Assembly: GCA_029964075.1 (NCBI GenBank)
Contig: CM057147.1
Span: forward strand, 18,063,513-18,127,512
Length of the DNA stretch: 64,000 nucleotides
Direction: 5' to 3'
From: Patiria pectinifera
Lineage: Eukaryota; Echinodermata; Asteroidea; Valvatida; Asterinidae
The position numbers were made by a program, and so were the translations under genes. Shown in pieces: positions 25,001 through 32,279 of this stretch; within the stretch, counting starts at the first letter, position 1, and each line of letters opens with the position of its first letter. The notes under the pieces are model-generated. The model searched no databases, was not told where the DNA came from, and saw only the letters and a program-made list of their open reading frames with translations.

Positions 25001-25787
25001 AGACTCTAAGAAGCAGGAAAAGAAGAAAGAGAAAGTAGAAAAGAAGAAAGGGAAATCCCACTCCAAGACGGAGGTGATGGGCATACCAAGCCCTGGGACG
25101 GTCTTGGGAGAGGAGGCGGACGGAACAACAGAGCAAAAGGACGATAAAGACTGGCACAGGGGCACAGGGGAATCCCTGGGTAGTCCAGGCATAGAGCAAC
25201 CACCAAAAAGCAAAGACTCTAAGGAGGAAAAGAAGAAAGAGAAAGTGGAAAAGAAGAAAGGGAAATCCCACTCCAAGACGGAGTTGATGAACACACCCAG
25301 CCCTGAGCCGGTCTTGGCAGAGGAGGAGGCAGGAAACACAGAGCAAAAGGACAAAAAATCCAAAAATAAGGGAAAGAAAGCGAAAAAGGCTGAGAAAGGC
25401 GGCAAGAAGAATAAAGAGAAAGCCTCGCATTCCAGTAGTCAGCCATCATCCCCGCTCGGCAGCCCCGACCAGGAGGAACCAAGGAGGTTGTCAAACGGAA
25501 ATGACCATGCGGTAAAGGAAAATGTCAGATCTGATAACGTCACTGAGGCCCTGCCCGAACAAATAACAGAGTATCGTTTATCCCCCTATGCTGCAGTTTT
25601 CCACCCAGAAACAGAACCGGTCCCAGTTGTCACGGGAACCAATAACACTGAGGTTTTGCCTGGTATCCCGACACGGTCACCGGCTGAAGAACAACAAACT
25701 TCACCATCATCCAGACAGGCATCGCAGCATCAGGATCACCATGACGACCATGGTCCACAACACTTTGGCATGGAGACACCTGTATGA
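855..25787 (+). CDS. TBC1D10: TBC1D10/EPI64-family Rab GTPase-activating protein (8 coding exons, 839 aa)
   Basis: Coding exons: 855-1075, 9123-9222, 10928-11035, 11856-12077, 21414-21554, 22305-22419, 23952-24106, 24330-25787. All junctions are GT-AG and the total is 2520 nt, exactly 840 codons. The protein aligns from end to end of the conserved part with vertebrate TBC1D10A/B/C, including the DKFGF-like stretch before the TBC domain (here DRFGF), [16 protein letters not shown] and the TBC core. The arginine finger (I158-x-x-D161-x-x-R164) and glutamine finger (Y199-C-Q201) are intact, so it should be an active GAP. Family members act on Rab35 and Rab27 at the plasma membrane, microvilli and exosome or melanosome pathways. 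The tail (residues 400-839) is unusually long, K/E-rich and carries three 71-aa repeats. The C-terminus ETPV fits a PDZ ligand. One invertebrate gene probably stands for the three vertebrate paralogues; A, B or C cannot be assigned. Confidence 0.95.
1296..1530. repeat. Dispersed repeat, copy 1
   Basis: GACGCTCTGTGGTG...ATCTGAGGCA...GACCACTTTAACCAATTTTTG...AAAAGATCATC then a G-run and ACTTTAAAAAGTGGGG. Copy 2 is at 3093-3345; a partial third is at 33768-33842. The family name is unknown to me. Confidence 0.75.
3093..3345. repeat. Dispersed repeat, copy 2
   Basis: Homologous to 1296-1530 across the CTCTGTGGTG, GAGCAAAAGATCATC and ACTTTAAAAAGTGGGG blocks, in the same orientation. The G-tract between them is expanded. 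Confidence 0.75.
4335..4570 (+). mobile_element. tRNA-derived SINE (family 1), copy 1
   Basis: Starts GTCAGCTTGGCGTAGCGG (box A-like), box B GGGTTCGAATCCCG at about 4389, then a shared body (TTTTCAGTCCCTGCCTGATTCCGT, CAGAATATCTTCTGGG). Copies 2 and 3 lie at 21975 and 26578 in opposite orientation. The 3' end differs from theirs. Confidence 0.82.
5309..8028. mobile_element. Non-autonomous DNA transposon candidate, about 2.7 kb, with two subterminal motif clusters
   Basis: Inverted ends: GGGCATGTTTCAAAAGT at 5316-5332 and its exact reverse complement at 8002-8018, both continuing outward to CACC. Twelve copies of CATGTCGGACGGAAT (some with one or two changes) lie inside: 5341+, 5505+, 5696+, 5715+, 5875-, 5893-, 7271+, 7443-, 7461-, 7476+, 7639+, 7824-. 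They form two clusters flanking a motif-free core (5908-7270). No transposase-like ORF is present. I cannot assign the superfamily and see no clear target duplication. Confidence 0.72.
8639..8902. repeat. Cluster of five TATGTGGAC motifs in both orientations
   Basis: TATGTGGAC at 8639 and 8691, and its complement GTCCACATA at 8663, 8711 and 8894. Spacing and alternating orientation suggest remains of an inverted-repeat element. Confidence 0.5.
9123..9222 (+). CDS. TBC1D10: TBC1D10 coding exon 2
   Basis: Encodes residues 74-107, including [18 protein letters not shown], the pre-TBC helix conserved in the family. The acceptor is TTGCAG and the donor GTAAGT. A TTAA-flanked MITE begins only 9 nt after the donor site. 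Confidence 0.95.
9232..9755. mobile_element. TTAA MITE (AGGGAATATAC family), copy 1, 524 bp
   Basis: TTAA at 9232 and CCCTTTAA at 9749-9755, with inner GCAAATGTTGTAT. Opposite in orientation to the other copies. Contains a damaged form of the family's central palindrome (GCTGGTCGGCCGACC). It starts nine bases from the exon 2 donor. Confidence 0.85.
9838..10424. mobile_element. TTAA MITE (AGGGCCCATG family), about 590 bp
   Basis: Begins TTAAAGGGCCCATG and ends CATGGCCCTTTTA. Shared internal blocks (CTTGGAAATGCACCTTTGTGTC, AAAAGTGTGATGTCATTTCAGGC) reappear inverted at 53790-54042. With the element at 9232 it makes up most of TBC1D10 intron 2. Confidence 0.75.
10466..10501. repeat. (AAT)n microsatellite
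   Basis: A run of AATAATAAT with one interruption. Confidence 0.9.
10928..11035 (+). CDS. TBC1D10: TBC1D10 coding exon 3 (start of TBC domain)
   Basis: Encodes residues 108-143: R-C-R-K-G-I-P then R-P-R-A-W-Q-Y-L, the classic N-terminal TBC signature. Phase 0 on both sides; the acceptor is GTAG and the donor GTTAGT. Confidence 0.95.
11085..11190 (-). mobile_element. tRNA-derived SINE head (family 3), copy 2
   Basis: On the minus strand TGTGGTTGAGTGG (box A-like) and GGGTTCCAGTCCC (decayed box B). Homologous to 139-245, including GTCTGCACT...GCAG in the anticodon region and the GGCTGGCTGGTT flank. Lies in intron 3 just after exon 3. Confidence 0.65.
11191..11855 (+). other. Rest of TBC1D10 intron 3
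   Basis: About 660 bp with no coding exon. Loose repeats of CACTTCAAATCCCT/CACTTCATATCCCT occur at 11405-11660. Otherwise nothing seen. Confidence 0.7.
11856..12077 (+). CDS. TBC1D10: TBC1D10 coding exon 4 (catalytic fingers)
   Basis: Encodes residues 144-217. It holds both dual-finger catalytic elements: V-I-Q-K-D-L-D-R (Arg finger) and D-G-Y-C-Q-A-Q-A-P (Gln finger), followed by L-L-M-H-M-P-A-E. Markedly GC-richer than the flanking introns. Phase 0 on both sides; donor GTACGT. Confidence 0.96.
12825..13347. mobile_element. TTAA MITE (AGGGAATATAC family), copy 2, 523 bp
   Basis: TTAAAGGGAATATACATTTGTAAACATC at the left and GCAAATTCTCTTAA at the right. Carries a perfect 26-bp palindrome at 12988-13013 (CAACGCTGGTCGG and its complement). 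Collinear with 15288-15655 and 47020-47526. Confidence 0.88.
13763..14126. mobile_element. TTAA MITE (CCCTAAC family), copy 2, 364 bp
   Basis: Begins TTAACCCTAACCCCTTGAGG and ends GTTGGGTTTAA. Same internal sequence as 385-741, with repeated CATCAGAATCCACCAGTG. Confidence 0.8.
15288..15655. mobile_element. TTAA MITE (AGGGAATATAC family), copy 3, internally deleted
   Basis: Left part collinear with 12825 (CCAAATTATTTTGAAAAACCTTAC, ATGGCACCTGGTGTGCTGTC). Joined after CCCGACGTCTATAAATTG to the right end (CAAATCCATCCATTTCTGAAAATTACAGC), losing about 150 bp and the central palindrome. Confidence 0.82.
17440..17527. repeat. ACATGT/GTACGC microsatellite
   Basis: Alternating ACATGTACGC and ACATGTACATGT units, the densest of the many palindromic ACATGT tracts in the window (others at 3650-3760, 18078-18105 and 18470-18490). 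Confidence 0.9.
18975..19460. repeat. About 21-bp tandem array, unit TTGTCATGGAAAAGCCATTGAT
   Basis: More than twenty imperfect copies, with unit length drifting between 18 and 24 bp (AAAAGCC, AAAACAC variants). Decayed copies continue to about 19640. The array encodes a repetitive short ORF that I do not treat as a gene. Confidence 0.93.
20455..20640. repeat. Tandem duplication, about 105-115 bp
   Basis: TTCTTTGTCTTCCTAGTGTGATCT ... TTATCAGCTGTTTCGGCACACCAGCT occurs twice. The first copy also forms the hairpin AGCTGTTTC...GAAACAGCT. Confidence 0.85.
20966..21035. mobile_element. 70-bp TTAACCCTAAC...GGGTTAA element
   Basis: Starts TTAACCCTAACTCCCTAG and ends GTAAGGGTTAA. The shortest member of the CCCTAAC group seen here. 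Confidence 0.6.
21414..21554 (+). CDS. TBC1D10: TBC1D10 coding exon 5
   Basis: Encodes residues 218-264 ([13 protein letters not shown] and so on), which follow P-A-E directly as in the vertebrate proteins. Preceded by the longest intron of the gene (9.3 kb). Phase 0; acceptor ATCCAG, donor GTGAGA. Confidence 0.95.
21975..22256 (-). mobile_element. tRNA-derived SINE (family 1), copy 2
   Basis: Read on the minus strand: box A region GTCAGGTTAGCCC, decayed box B, GGGTTTTCAGTCTCTACC, CAGAATATTCTTCTGG and the end CTTGCGAGCTACAG. Sits in TBC1D10 intron 5, ending about 50 bp before exon 6. Confidence 0.85.
22305..22419 (+). CDS. TBC1D10: TBC1D10 coding exon 6
   Basis: Encodes residues 265-302: [13 protein letters not shown], then R-T-L-P-W and R-V-W-D-M-F-F-C-E, the strongly conserved TBC motifs lining the Rab-binding groove. 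Ends in phase 1 at GTGAGG. Confidence 0.96.
22844..23191. mobile_element. TTAA-type MITE with CAGTCA repeats
   Basis: Ends TTGACCCTCC at the left and GGAGGGTTAA at the right. Inside, ACAGTCA/CAGTCA occurs many times. Ends resemble the element at 61844-62575. Fills part of TBC1D10 intron 6; the rest of that intron (22420-22843, 23192-23951) shows nothing coding. Confidence 0.6.
23340..23400. repeat. AGGAGTGTGAAATCTCAGCTTT repeat fragment
   Basis: Matches the left part of the inverted-repeat element at 38363-38528. Confidence 0.55.
23952..24106 (+). CDS. TBC1D10: TBC1D10 coding exon 7 (end of TBC domain)
   Basis: Encodes residues 303-354 ([14 protein letters not shown]), the last TBC helices. 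Phase 1 to 0; acceptor GCCAG, donor GTGAGT. Confidence 0.95.
24330..25787 (+). CDS. TBC1D10: TBC1D10 last coding exon: charged tail, 71-aa repeats, PDZ-like C-terminus
   Basis: Encodes residues 355-839. The first about 60 residues ([18 protein letters not shown]) match the helix after the TBC domain in the family. The rest is low complexity, with a K/E/S-rich stretch and three 71-residue repeats from residue 486, then a Pro/Ser/Gln/His-rich end. The stop is TGA at 25785-25787. The last four residues, E-T-P-V, give Thr at -2 and Val at 0, as in EPI64, whose C-terminal ligand binds the PDZ domain of EBP50. Confidence 0.93.
   Translation: MLKLRVFEKDMEAEHCLSLARRKVIKERQLAPEKAAAMQRDIDQLRKKKRGKVKPPPNRDHREGFGSSDLLAQEKAAEQSARAQRPEEPMGAWNEHHQVLERTARAQSPLSDPAGGRPEMVREVHVDNPPKDWNRSTAESPVSPGPEKSTKSKDSKKQEKKKEKVEKKKGKSHSKTEVMSIPSPETVLGEEVDETTEQNDDKDWHRGTGESPGSPGIEQPPKSKDSKKQEKKKEKVEKKKGKSHSKTEVMGIPSPGTVLGEEADGTTEQKDDKDWHRGTGESLGSPGIEQPPKSKDSKEEKKKEKVEKKKGKSHSKTELMNTPSPEPVLAEEEAGNTEQKDKKSKNKGKKAKKAEKGGKKNKEKASHSSSQPSSPLGSPDQEEPRRLSNGNDHAVKENVRSDNVTEALPEQITEYRLSPYAAVFHPETEPVPVVTGTNNTEVLPGIPTRSPAEEQQTSPSSRQASQHQDHHDDHGPQHFGMETPV
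24723..25358 (+). repeat. In-frame coding tandem repeat, 213 bp x 3
   Basis: Units start at 24723, 24936 and 25149, exactly 213 bp (71 codons) apart. Each begins D-W-x-R and carries S-P-G-S-P-G, a run of [16 protein letters not shown], a P-S-P-x-x-V-L motif and E-Q-K-D-D-K. Units 2 and 3 are closest to each other; unit 3 lacks two codons in the lysine block and diverges at its end. Near-identity at the nucleotide level points to recent expansion. The antisense frames are also open here because of the repeat. Confidence 0.95.
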
Positions 25788-26537
25788 GAGATTCCATCAT
25801 TTGTTATGTAACAATTTGTTTTCTTTAACAGAATTTGACAAGAGATGGCATATAAAGTAAAACAGATCATCAGCGGTAACTCTGAATAACGGTGGTTGTG
25901 GCCCTTTAAATCCTGGTAAAATATCCTGCTCAAGGGCACAGGTTTTCTTTTTTTAAACTCAAAATCACTATTTTGGCATCAGTTGATGCCGATGAAATGG
26001 ATTAAATTGTCTTTATAGAGGACAAACCTTTTTCGCATGTTGCATGATTTTTGAAAGAAAAACAAAAAGGAACATGAAAAAAAAATAGGAATACTGTGCA
26101 ATGCTTTTTTTATTACTTAAATGGCTGATCTGTAAATAGATGCAGTTCCTTTAATAAGCCAAACGGTTGTATGTATAAGCTATTTGATCTTTATTACAAA
26201 ATATTTGAAAAAGAAAATTATTGATTAGTTAATCATTATGTTAAATACGGGATGTGGTTGGTCAAAGTTGGCCTAAAAAATAGTGTAAATATAATCACGA
26301 TAATTTGGAACGACAGCGCAGCAATTCTGCTGAGCCAACTTCACTTTCTCAGTGAAAATTAACCGGGAAACCGGTCACTTTTCATCATTACTGTTCAGGT
26401 GAAATTTTAGCTGGTAACCTTTTTTTTCGTTCGTCAATCAGTGTTCTCTGCTTAGTGCTTTATGCAGTAAGCAACTCTGAGAGATCAGCCCCCTTATCTC
26501 ATCCGTTAGCAGTAAAATCTTACATGCAGTAAGCAGA

Positions 26538-27025
26538 TTAACCCTAACCTTCCCAGTTCCTCCAAAATCCTCTTTGCATAATTATTAATCATTTCTGGTA
26601 CTGAAACCAAGGATTCCTTAAAGGCACCTTATAGGCACTGTAGCTCGCAAGCCTAAAGAAACCTGTGGAGAGAAGACAAAGAGAAGTTACAGTTTAAGAG
26701 GTGGGAGGAAAAGCCCAGAAGAATATTCTGGAGAAAACCCACAGAATCAGGTAGGGACTGAAAACCCAATCCACATATTGGCCCAGGCGGGATTCGAACC
26801 CGGGTCACGGCGGTGGAAGGCGAGGAAAGTACTGCTACGCCAACCTGACTGGTGGATTTCACAGGATTGAGGGCCTTTGAAAAATCAAAGCACTGGAGGA
26901 TTTTGATGGATTGAGGGTGTAACAGAATTTTGTCCCTGGAGGATAATGGAGGACCAGGTTAGCAAGCCCCAAGTGAGCCTGGATGAAATTGGGGAATTGA
27001 GGCTCTAGTTGGTTTTGCAACAACA
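26538..27025. mobile_element. CCCTAAC-family MITE split by a SINE
   Basis: Starts TTAACCCTAACCTTCCCAGTTCCTCCAAAATC. After the SINE it continues AAATCAAAGCACTGGAGGATTTTG ... CTGGAGGATAATGGAGGA, the same order as the uninterrupted copy at 54523-54768. The right end is decayed. Confidence 0.72.
26578..26852 (-). mobile_element. tRNA-derived SINE (family 1), copy 3, nested in a MITE
   Basis: Minus-strand box B CGGGTTCGAATCCCG is intact, followed by GGGTTTTCAGTCCCTACCTGATTC and CTTGCGAGCTACAG. It interrupts the CCCTAAC-family MITE that starts at 26538 (TTAACCCTAACCTTCCCAG); the host resumes at GGATTTCACAGGATTGAGGG. Confidence 0.88.
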
Positions 27026-27950
27026 ACAAAATGATTTTGGACGATTCAGGTTGTTACTTGCTTTATGCATGTATGCTTGGGCTGGCATCCAGCATTTACC
27101 ACTGTTTATTGTACAGCCCCTTTACAGCAGCTACTTAAGGGCCTTGGCATTACAAATCCACAATACAGGATAACAATGGAGGAGTTCAATAAGTTACACA
27201 GGCTAATGAACTCATAAGTGCATTGAAATCCGATTATGTGATAACATGCCAGCAAACCCAGCTGAGGATTTCGAAGGATCCAGGCAGAGGCCTCCAGCGA
27301 CAAAAAGTGGATGATTTTGAGGGATTCAGCTGCTTAGAGTTGTTAAGTCTTTGCCATTGAAGGCTTTTGGAGGATTCAGGCTGCTTCTGGGCAAGAGATC
27401 TTAGGGAGTTAGGGTGGAAAAGGAACATGTTTAAAGTCAACTCATAGTTCACGGAAATGCGCATGCAAAGCAGAGTTGGTATGTGTTCACAACTCTTTTT
27501 TTCTTTGCAATTTGTTGCACAAATATTACGTTGCTGTTTATACACACATTCAGGCATTGGCATTTGTGTGATGTATGAACCAACATTTTTACCCCGATAA
27601 CCAAAGTGGATCTATTAAAAGTTGGACTCCGAAAGTTTGCCAGAGGGTTCGTTCTGACGTTACAAACAAGAGTGGACAAAAGGAGTGGGTTTCAGTTTAG
27701 TGGTTATATGCCGGAAAGCCGCCTTGTGGAACGTGTCAGAATGATTCATTCATATAATCTGGGTTCCTCCCTGTATGACAAAAGAGTTTGTGGAAAAAAA
27801 TTGGCCAGACACAGTCGGAACAACAATGCATACTTGCTCATGCAATTCATGGAACGTGGCTGGAAAAAAATATGAAAAAAAAAGAAATATCATAAAAGGA
27901 CTGTTTTGGCTTCTTTGCTGTCAACATGCTAACCATTAGGCCAAGTTGGA

Positions 27951-27956
27951 AATAAA
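27951..27956 (+). terminator. Candidate TBC1D10 polyadenylation signal
   Basis: AATAAA followed by ATGTGTTT, about 2.2 kb after the stop. A second candidate (AATAAA at 29196-29201, followed by T/GT-rich sequence) would give a longer 3' UTR. If either is used, the UTR includes the SINE at 26578-26852. Confidence 0.25.
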
Positions 27957-29284
27957 ATGTGTTTAGCACCCCTGCCCACTTATTTAAATTACATTTTCCC
28001 CCTAAAAAACCTGAAGCTAAACTTGTCAAAACATGAAATTTGAGAAATTAATTTCTCTTTGATAAAACAAAATCAGTGTTTATATTTGGGGTAACCAGAA
28101 AGCTTCATGCACCAGTAATATATCTGCTCCGTTCACAAGTACCCCCTCACCGGCAAAGAAAGTACAGTTGTGGGTGACCGAATGACGCCATCTTGCCCGA
28201 CTGCAATATTTTGCCGCGAAGCACTTGCGACCATTGTGTGTACATAGTACAAATCCCCTGGTGTACGTGCGTCACACACAAGGAACGGTGCGCGCGCGTC
28301 GACCAGCAAAATGTACATGTATGTCCTAACCATGGGACGTCGTTGCTAGGTAAAAGGGCGCCCTCTTTTGTTGGCGCACGGAGCCCATGGGTCTAGTTTG
28401 CTTCAAGACTGTTGCAGTACATTCTGTAGAGTGCACCCATATTACGGAGATTATATTTGAACAAGTCTTTTTGTTACAAATAGATTTTTTTTAAAATACA
28501 TATTAATCTGTGGACATTTGTGTTTGAAACGTGTACATGTAATTTGTGAAACTCATAGTCCCAAAAGTATATGTATGTATTCATGATTTGTATGGGTTAT
28601 ACACATGTGTGTATTTTCTATTATTTTCTATGTGGCCTTCTTTTTAGATTACACGTCGTTAGTTTGATATATTTGCATAAAATCAGCAGAGGATGTTCCA
28701 TGATAAAGACATATTAAAAAAAGTGTCAATTATGGAATTGAATATATAATTAACATCAGCTTTTGGTTCCCCGAAACTGGCATTAGCGCTGTGAATTCCA
28801 GTGTCGATTAAATTTTTGGTTTCTGTAAATAGTTGGAATTGTTGAATACCTTATCAGTGTATAAAGATTGCGGCACACGGTAGTATGTGTCTTATAACTA
28901 CATTCCTTCCTACGAGTATAATGTCTTGGTGCTTCTGGTGAATATCCTTTTTCAAAGAGTGATTATATTTCTGTTCAGTATATTCCTGCGAATGTGTTAT
29001 TGATTTTTCTTGCCTTTGAAGCAAAACCCACCTTTATAAAACCTTTCAACCTGGTAATCCCTTTATAAGTGTACATGTAAATGAACAAAACTTGTAACCG
29101 ATATTTGGCTAGTTGAAAAATGACTGGATTGGTTTTAAAGTTGCATTCCACTTGCTCATCAAAAAATATTTAAAATTGGTTGTGTTTTTTTTTTCAATAA
29201 ATGTTCAGCTTGTATGTTTTATTTCAACAATTTTTTTTTCTTTGGGGCATTTGCAAACCTCTGAAAAAAGATTGTTTAGTTTGG

Positions 29285-29590
29285 GCACAAACAGATCTGC
29301 CTTGCAAGCAGACTGGCTCCGGTTCATACATGATCGACGCTACTGATTGTGGGGCAGGAACCAACCTATCCCATGAAAACCGAATTACTAACGGGCAGCA
29401 AGTAATTCAAAATTTGTAAAGTAGGCCTAATGATTCCGTAAACTAAACCTGGACCGATAGTTTCGGTCGATGTCTCATTCAAAAGTGAATATCTATTGTG
29501 TTGCTAGAAAAATAGCAATGCAGAAACGGAATCTATTTTTGGGACAAAACTTGAAAATAGCATGGGGATGCAACTTTAGACTTGTGTGGT
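29285..29590. repeat. Dispersed repeat shared with ANKFY1 intron, copy 1
   Basis: GCAGACTGGCTCC ... CTGATTGTGGGGC(A/G)GGAACCA ... CAATGTCTCATTCAAAAGTGAATA ... TTGCTAGAAAAATAGCAAT matches 41755-42040 over about 300 bp. Confidence 0.82.
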
Positions 29591-29611
29591 ATCTGACAAT
29601 TTAGAAGACTA

Positions 29612-29912
29612 CCAACATGGGGCTGGGTGGCTCAGTTGTTAGAGCACGGGTACAGTGTTTGGGAGGTCACAGGTTCAATTCCTACTCCAGACAATTGTTC
29701 TGCTTATTTAAAATCGATTAAAAGTGGATGTAGTTGGTTCCCCTTCGTGGTTTGGTTTGACTTGAATGAAACTTGGTTTGAATGAAACTTATACACATTA
29801 TTAAATTTCATAAAGTTGAAAAAAAAGAAATTGACTGGAGCTGGGTTTGAACCTGCGACCTCTGGATTGCCATTCCTGTCCTCTATCAACTGAGCCATCC
29901 AGCCCTATGTTG
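29612..29912. mobile_element. Two tRNA-like heads in inverted orientation
   Basis: Plus strand 29622-29695: GGGCTGGGTGGCTCAGTTGTTAGAGCA with box B AGGTTCAATTCCT. Minus strand 29912-29828: GGGCTGGATGGCTCAGTTGATAGAG with box B AGGTTCAAACCC. The outer about 30 bp (CCAACATGGGGCTGG) are inverted repeats. Either two SINEs inserted head out or one foldback SINE. Confidence 0.7.
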
Positions 29913-30807
29913 GTACCGTAGTTCCCCATTTTGGTCAATGTTGTTGTTCAAAGGGGAATAGTCAGAAACCATTTTGTATTAAGCTACTTCTGCATGACCT
30001 TTGTCCTATAAAGTAAGTTAAATTTCAATATCTGGTACCCTGACTCGTTCAGCTGTTTAGGCAGATTTAAAAGTTAAAATGTTTAGCAATAAAGACATTG
30101 TTGCTATGGTTTAGGATTAGCTATTGCATACATGTATTTTGCAAGATGCCCAACAAATTTATACAGTTGGCAAAAAATTGTCCATTTATAAAACTTTTAG
30201 CAAATATATTTACCAAGCAATCAGTAGGAGAGCAGACTTGGGCAACACTTTTCACATGACATTTTGGCTCCTAAGCATTTTTGATAAGCATATAATTTGG
30301 TCATACTTTTGGTGAGTCACGTACAGCCATAGGTTTTGCAAACTATTAGTCAGCAAACTATTAGTTAGCAAACTATGCGCCCATCATTCCAAACCAACGA
30401 AAAACTAATTGTATTTTATAATTATAAACACTCTGTATGTATACAAAAAGACACTGCCAAAAACAAAAACAAAATGTTCTCTCATAGATCCAGGGAGTGT
30501 AAATTTGGACAAAAAAAGTGTTGCCAAAAGTGATGGAGAATATAGGCAACTGGTGGTGGCCCATGCAAAATGGTGCTTACTTGTTAAAACATAAGAAATG
30601 TGTATAGCAGCTCTCTGTGGTTGGCCCCAGGTAGTGTCGTCTTGCTAGCCTTGAGGTCAAGCAGTTTTGGGTTGACGCCATTCCATCATCTAAATTGAGC
30701 GATTGTAAACGAAGAGTTTGTTTCCAAGACATGGGTCGTAGAGGTTGATGGCAAAAAAAAGTTGCACTCCACAACCCTGACAACGCTCCCCCCTCCCCCC
30801 TTTGTGC

Positions 30808-31020
30808 ATGGGTGTTGCCAGGATTTTTTTCTGGAGGGGGGCAAAGCTCTGAAAACCCTTGTACTTTCTCCAGCATCTCCTCAATTTATAATATTTTTTC
30901 AAGCAGTATGACTTCACACCTCGTCTGGTTTTTTTTTTTTTTTCCCTTTCTTTGTTTTTGGCTTTTCCAGGAGGCGGGGAGTGCCCCCCCCCCCTTGCGA
31001 CGCCCGTGCCTTTGTGGTAA
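30808..31020. mobile_element. GGGCGTCGC inverted-repeat element, copy 1
   Basis: CATGGGTGTTGCCAGGATTTTTTTCTGGAGGGGGGCAA at the left and GGAGTGCCCCCCC...TTGCGACGCCCGTG at the right; the ends are inverted repeats. Copy 2 at 36114-36383. Confidence 0.72.
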
Positions 31021-31117
31021 TATGCACATTTTTCGTCTTCATGCATCCTTAAATTGTGATTAACTATATCGCTCTGTCGAAACCGACTGGGGGCAGCCAG
31101 GAGAGGGTGGGATTCCA

Positions 31118-31285
31118 AAAGGTGTTACAAAATGGCCTGTATGGCATGACAAAATGGCCTGTATCGCATTACAGAATGGCCTGTATCGCATTACAAAATG
31201 GTCCGTATCACATTACAAAATGGCCTGTATCGCATTACAAAATGGCCTGTATCGCATTACAAAATGGTCTGTATCGCATTTTGGA
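31118..31285. repeat. 22-bp tandem array, unit ACAAAATGGCCTGTATCGCATT
   Basis: Seven consecutive copies with few changes. The period is not a multiple of three. Confidence 0.95.
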
Positions 31286-32279
31286 AACAAACTCTTCATA
31301 GGTATAATTTGACTGCTGTTTTGGCAAATGATACTATAGAGTCATATCAGTTAGTGGTGTTAGCAACCTCTGCTGTTTGGTAGATTTCATGTTTCTGTTT
31401 AATCACAGAACCGTGCACAGAAACCCTATATACTGCATGATGGACCCCTTTTAAAAATGAAACGGAAGTGTTCTTCAATTTGCATATGTCCAACATAACA
31501 GACAAAAAAAGAAATGTATGTACCATTAACTAAATAACAGTAATGTAAAAGTAGAGTTATTACATACAATGAAAGATAATAAATATTTTATGTATATTCC
31601 TTTATTCATTTTTTGTTTCAAAATCAATATATGTAGCGCTCTATATTGCCTTGGTGGCAGGCAGCCTATTAAACTCAAGAATAAATAATCTTGTCGCTTG
31701 TGTCTTATTTAGAGATATATTGGTTGTTTCCATAGTTGGCATTTAATACAACCATTATCAATTTTTTTCAATTTTTTTTTAAATCCAAGAATCATTGGTG
31801 AGGAAAACCCACGATTAAGCAGCCGATTGCTGAGCACATTATCACCTTTCCATATTCCCAGCTTGATAAGATTATTTTAAATTCAGATAGGACATGTAAA
31901 TATTTTTTAGTATAAAAATACATGTCAATATATATCTTCTATATATGAATGGTATACATAAATATGTGACTTAAGTTTCCAGTTCTTAAATCTTGTTATC
32001 CACCGGAATTAAGAGGTAAAGATTTGAATTTGAAGAAATCTACAAGTGGATGCAGTTTGATCTTATCCTGTTTGTCTTAGCATTTTGGGGGCATTATTTG
32101 TAAAAAAAAAAAAATTAGTCAATGTCAGTTTACATGCAGGATGCGGAATTCTGTAAAACTATTTTTGAGTTGTTGGTCAAATTTGAAGGCAAGAAAGTAT
32201 TGGCAGGAGAAATATTTATTGTCAAGTTATTTGTCAAGTTAGGATAATGATATTTATTTAAGTCCATCTACTTCATCCA

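Noticed and set aside
24647-25430. Antisense ORFs of 252 and 218 aa opposite the TBC1D10 last exon
   Set aside because: They are shadows of the Lys/Glu-rich 213-bp repeat (giving Phe/Leu/Ser on the other strand); the sense frame is supported by splicing and homology.
27606-27875. 89-aa plus-strand ORF in the intergenic region, possible small gene
   Set aside because: Basic composition but no recognisable motif, no supporting splice sites or repeats; likely part of the TBC1D10 3' UTR or chance.
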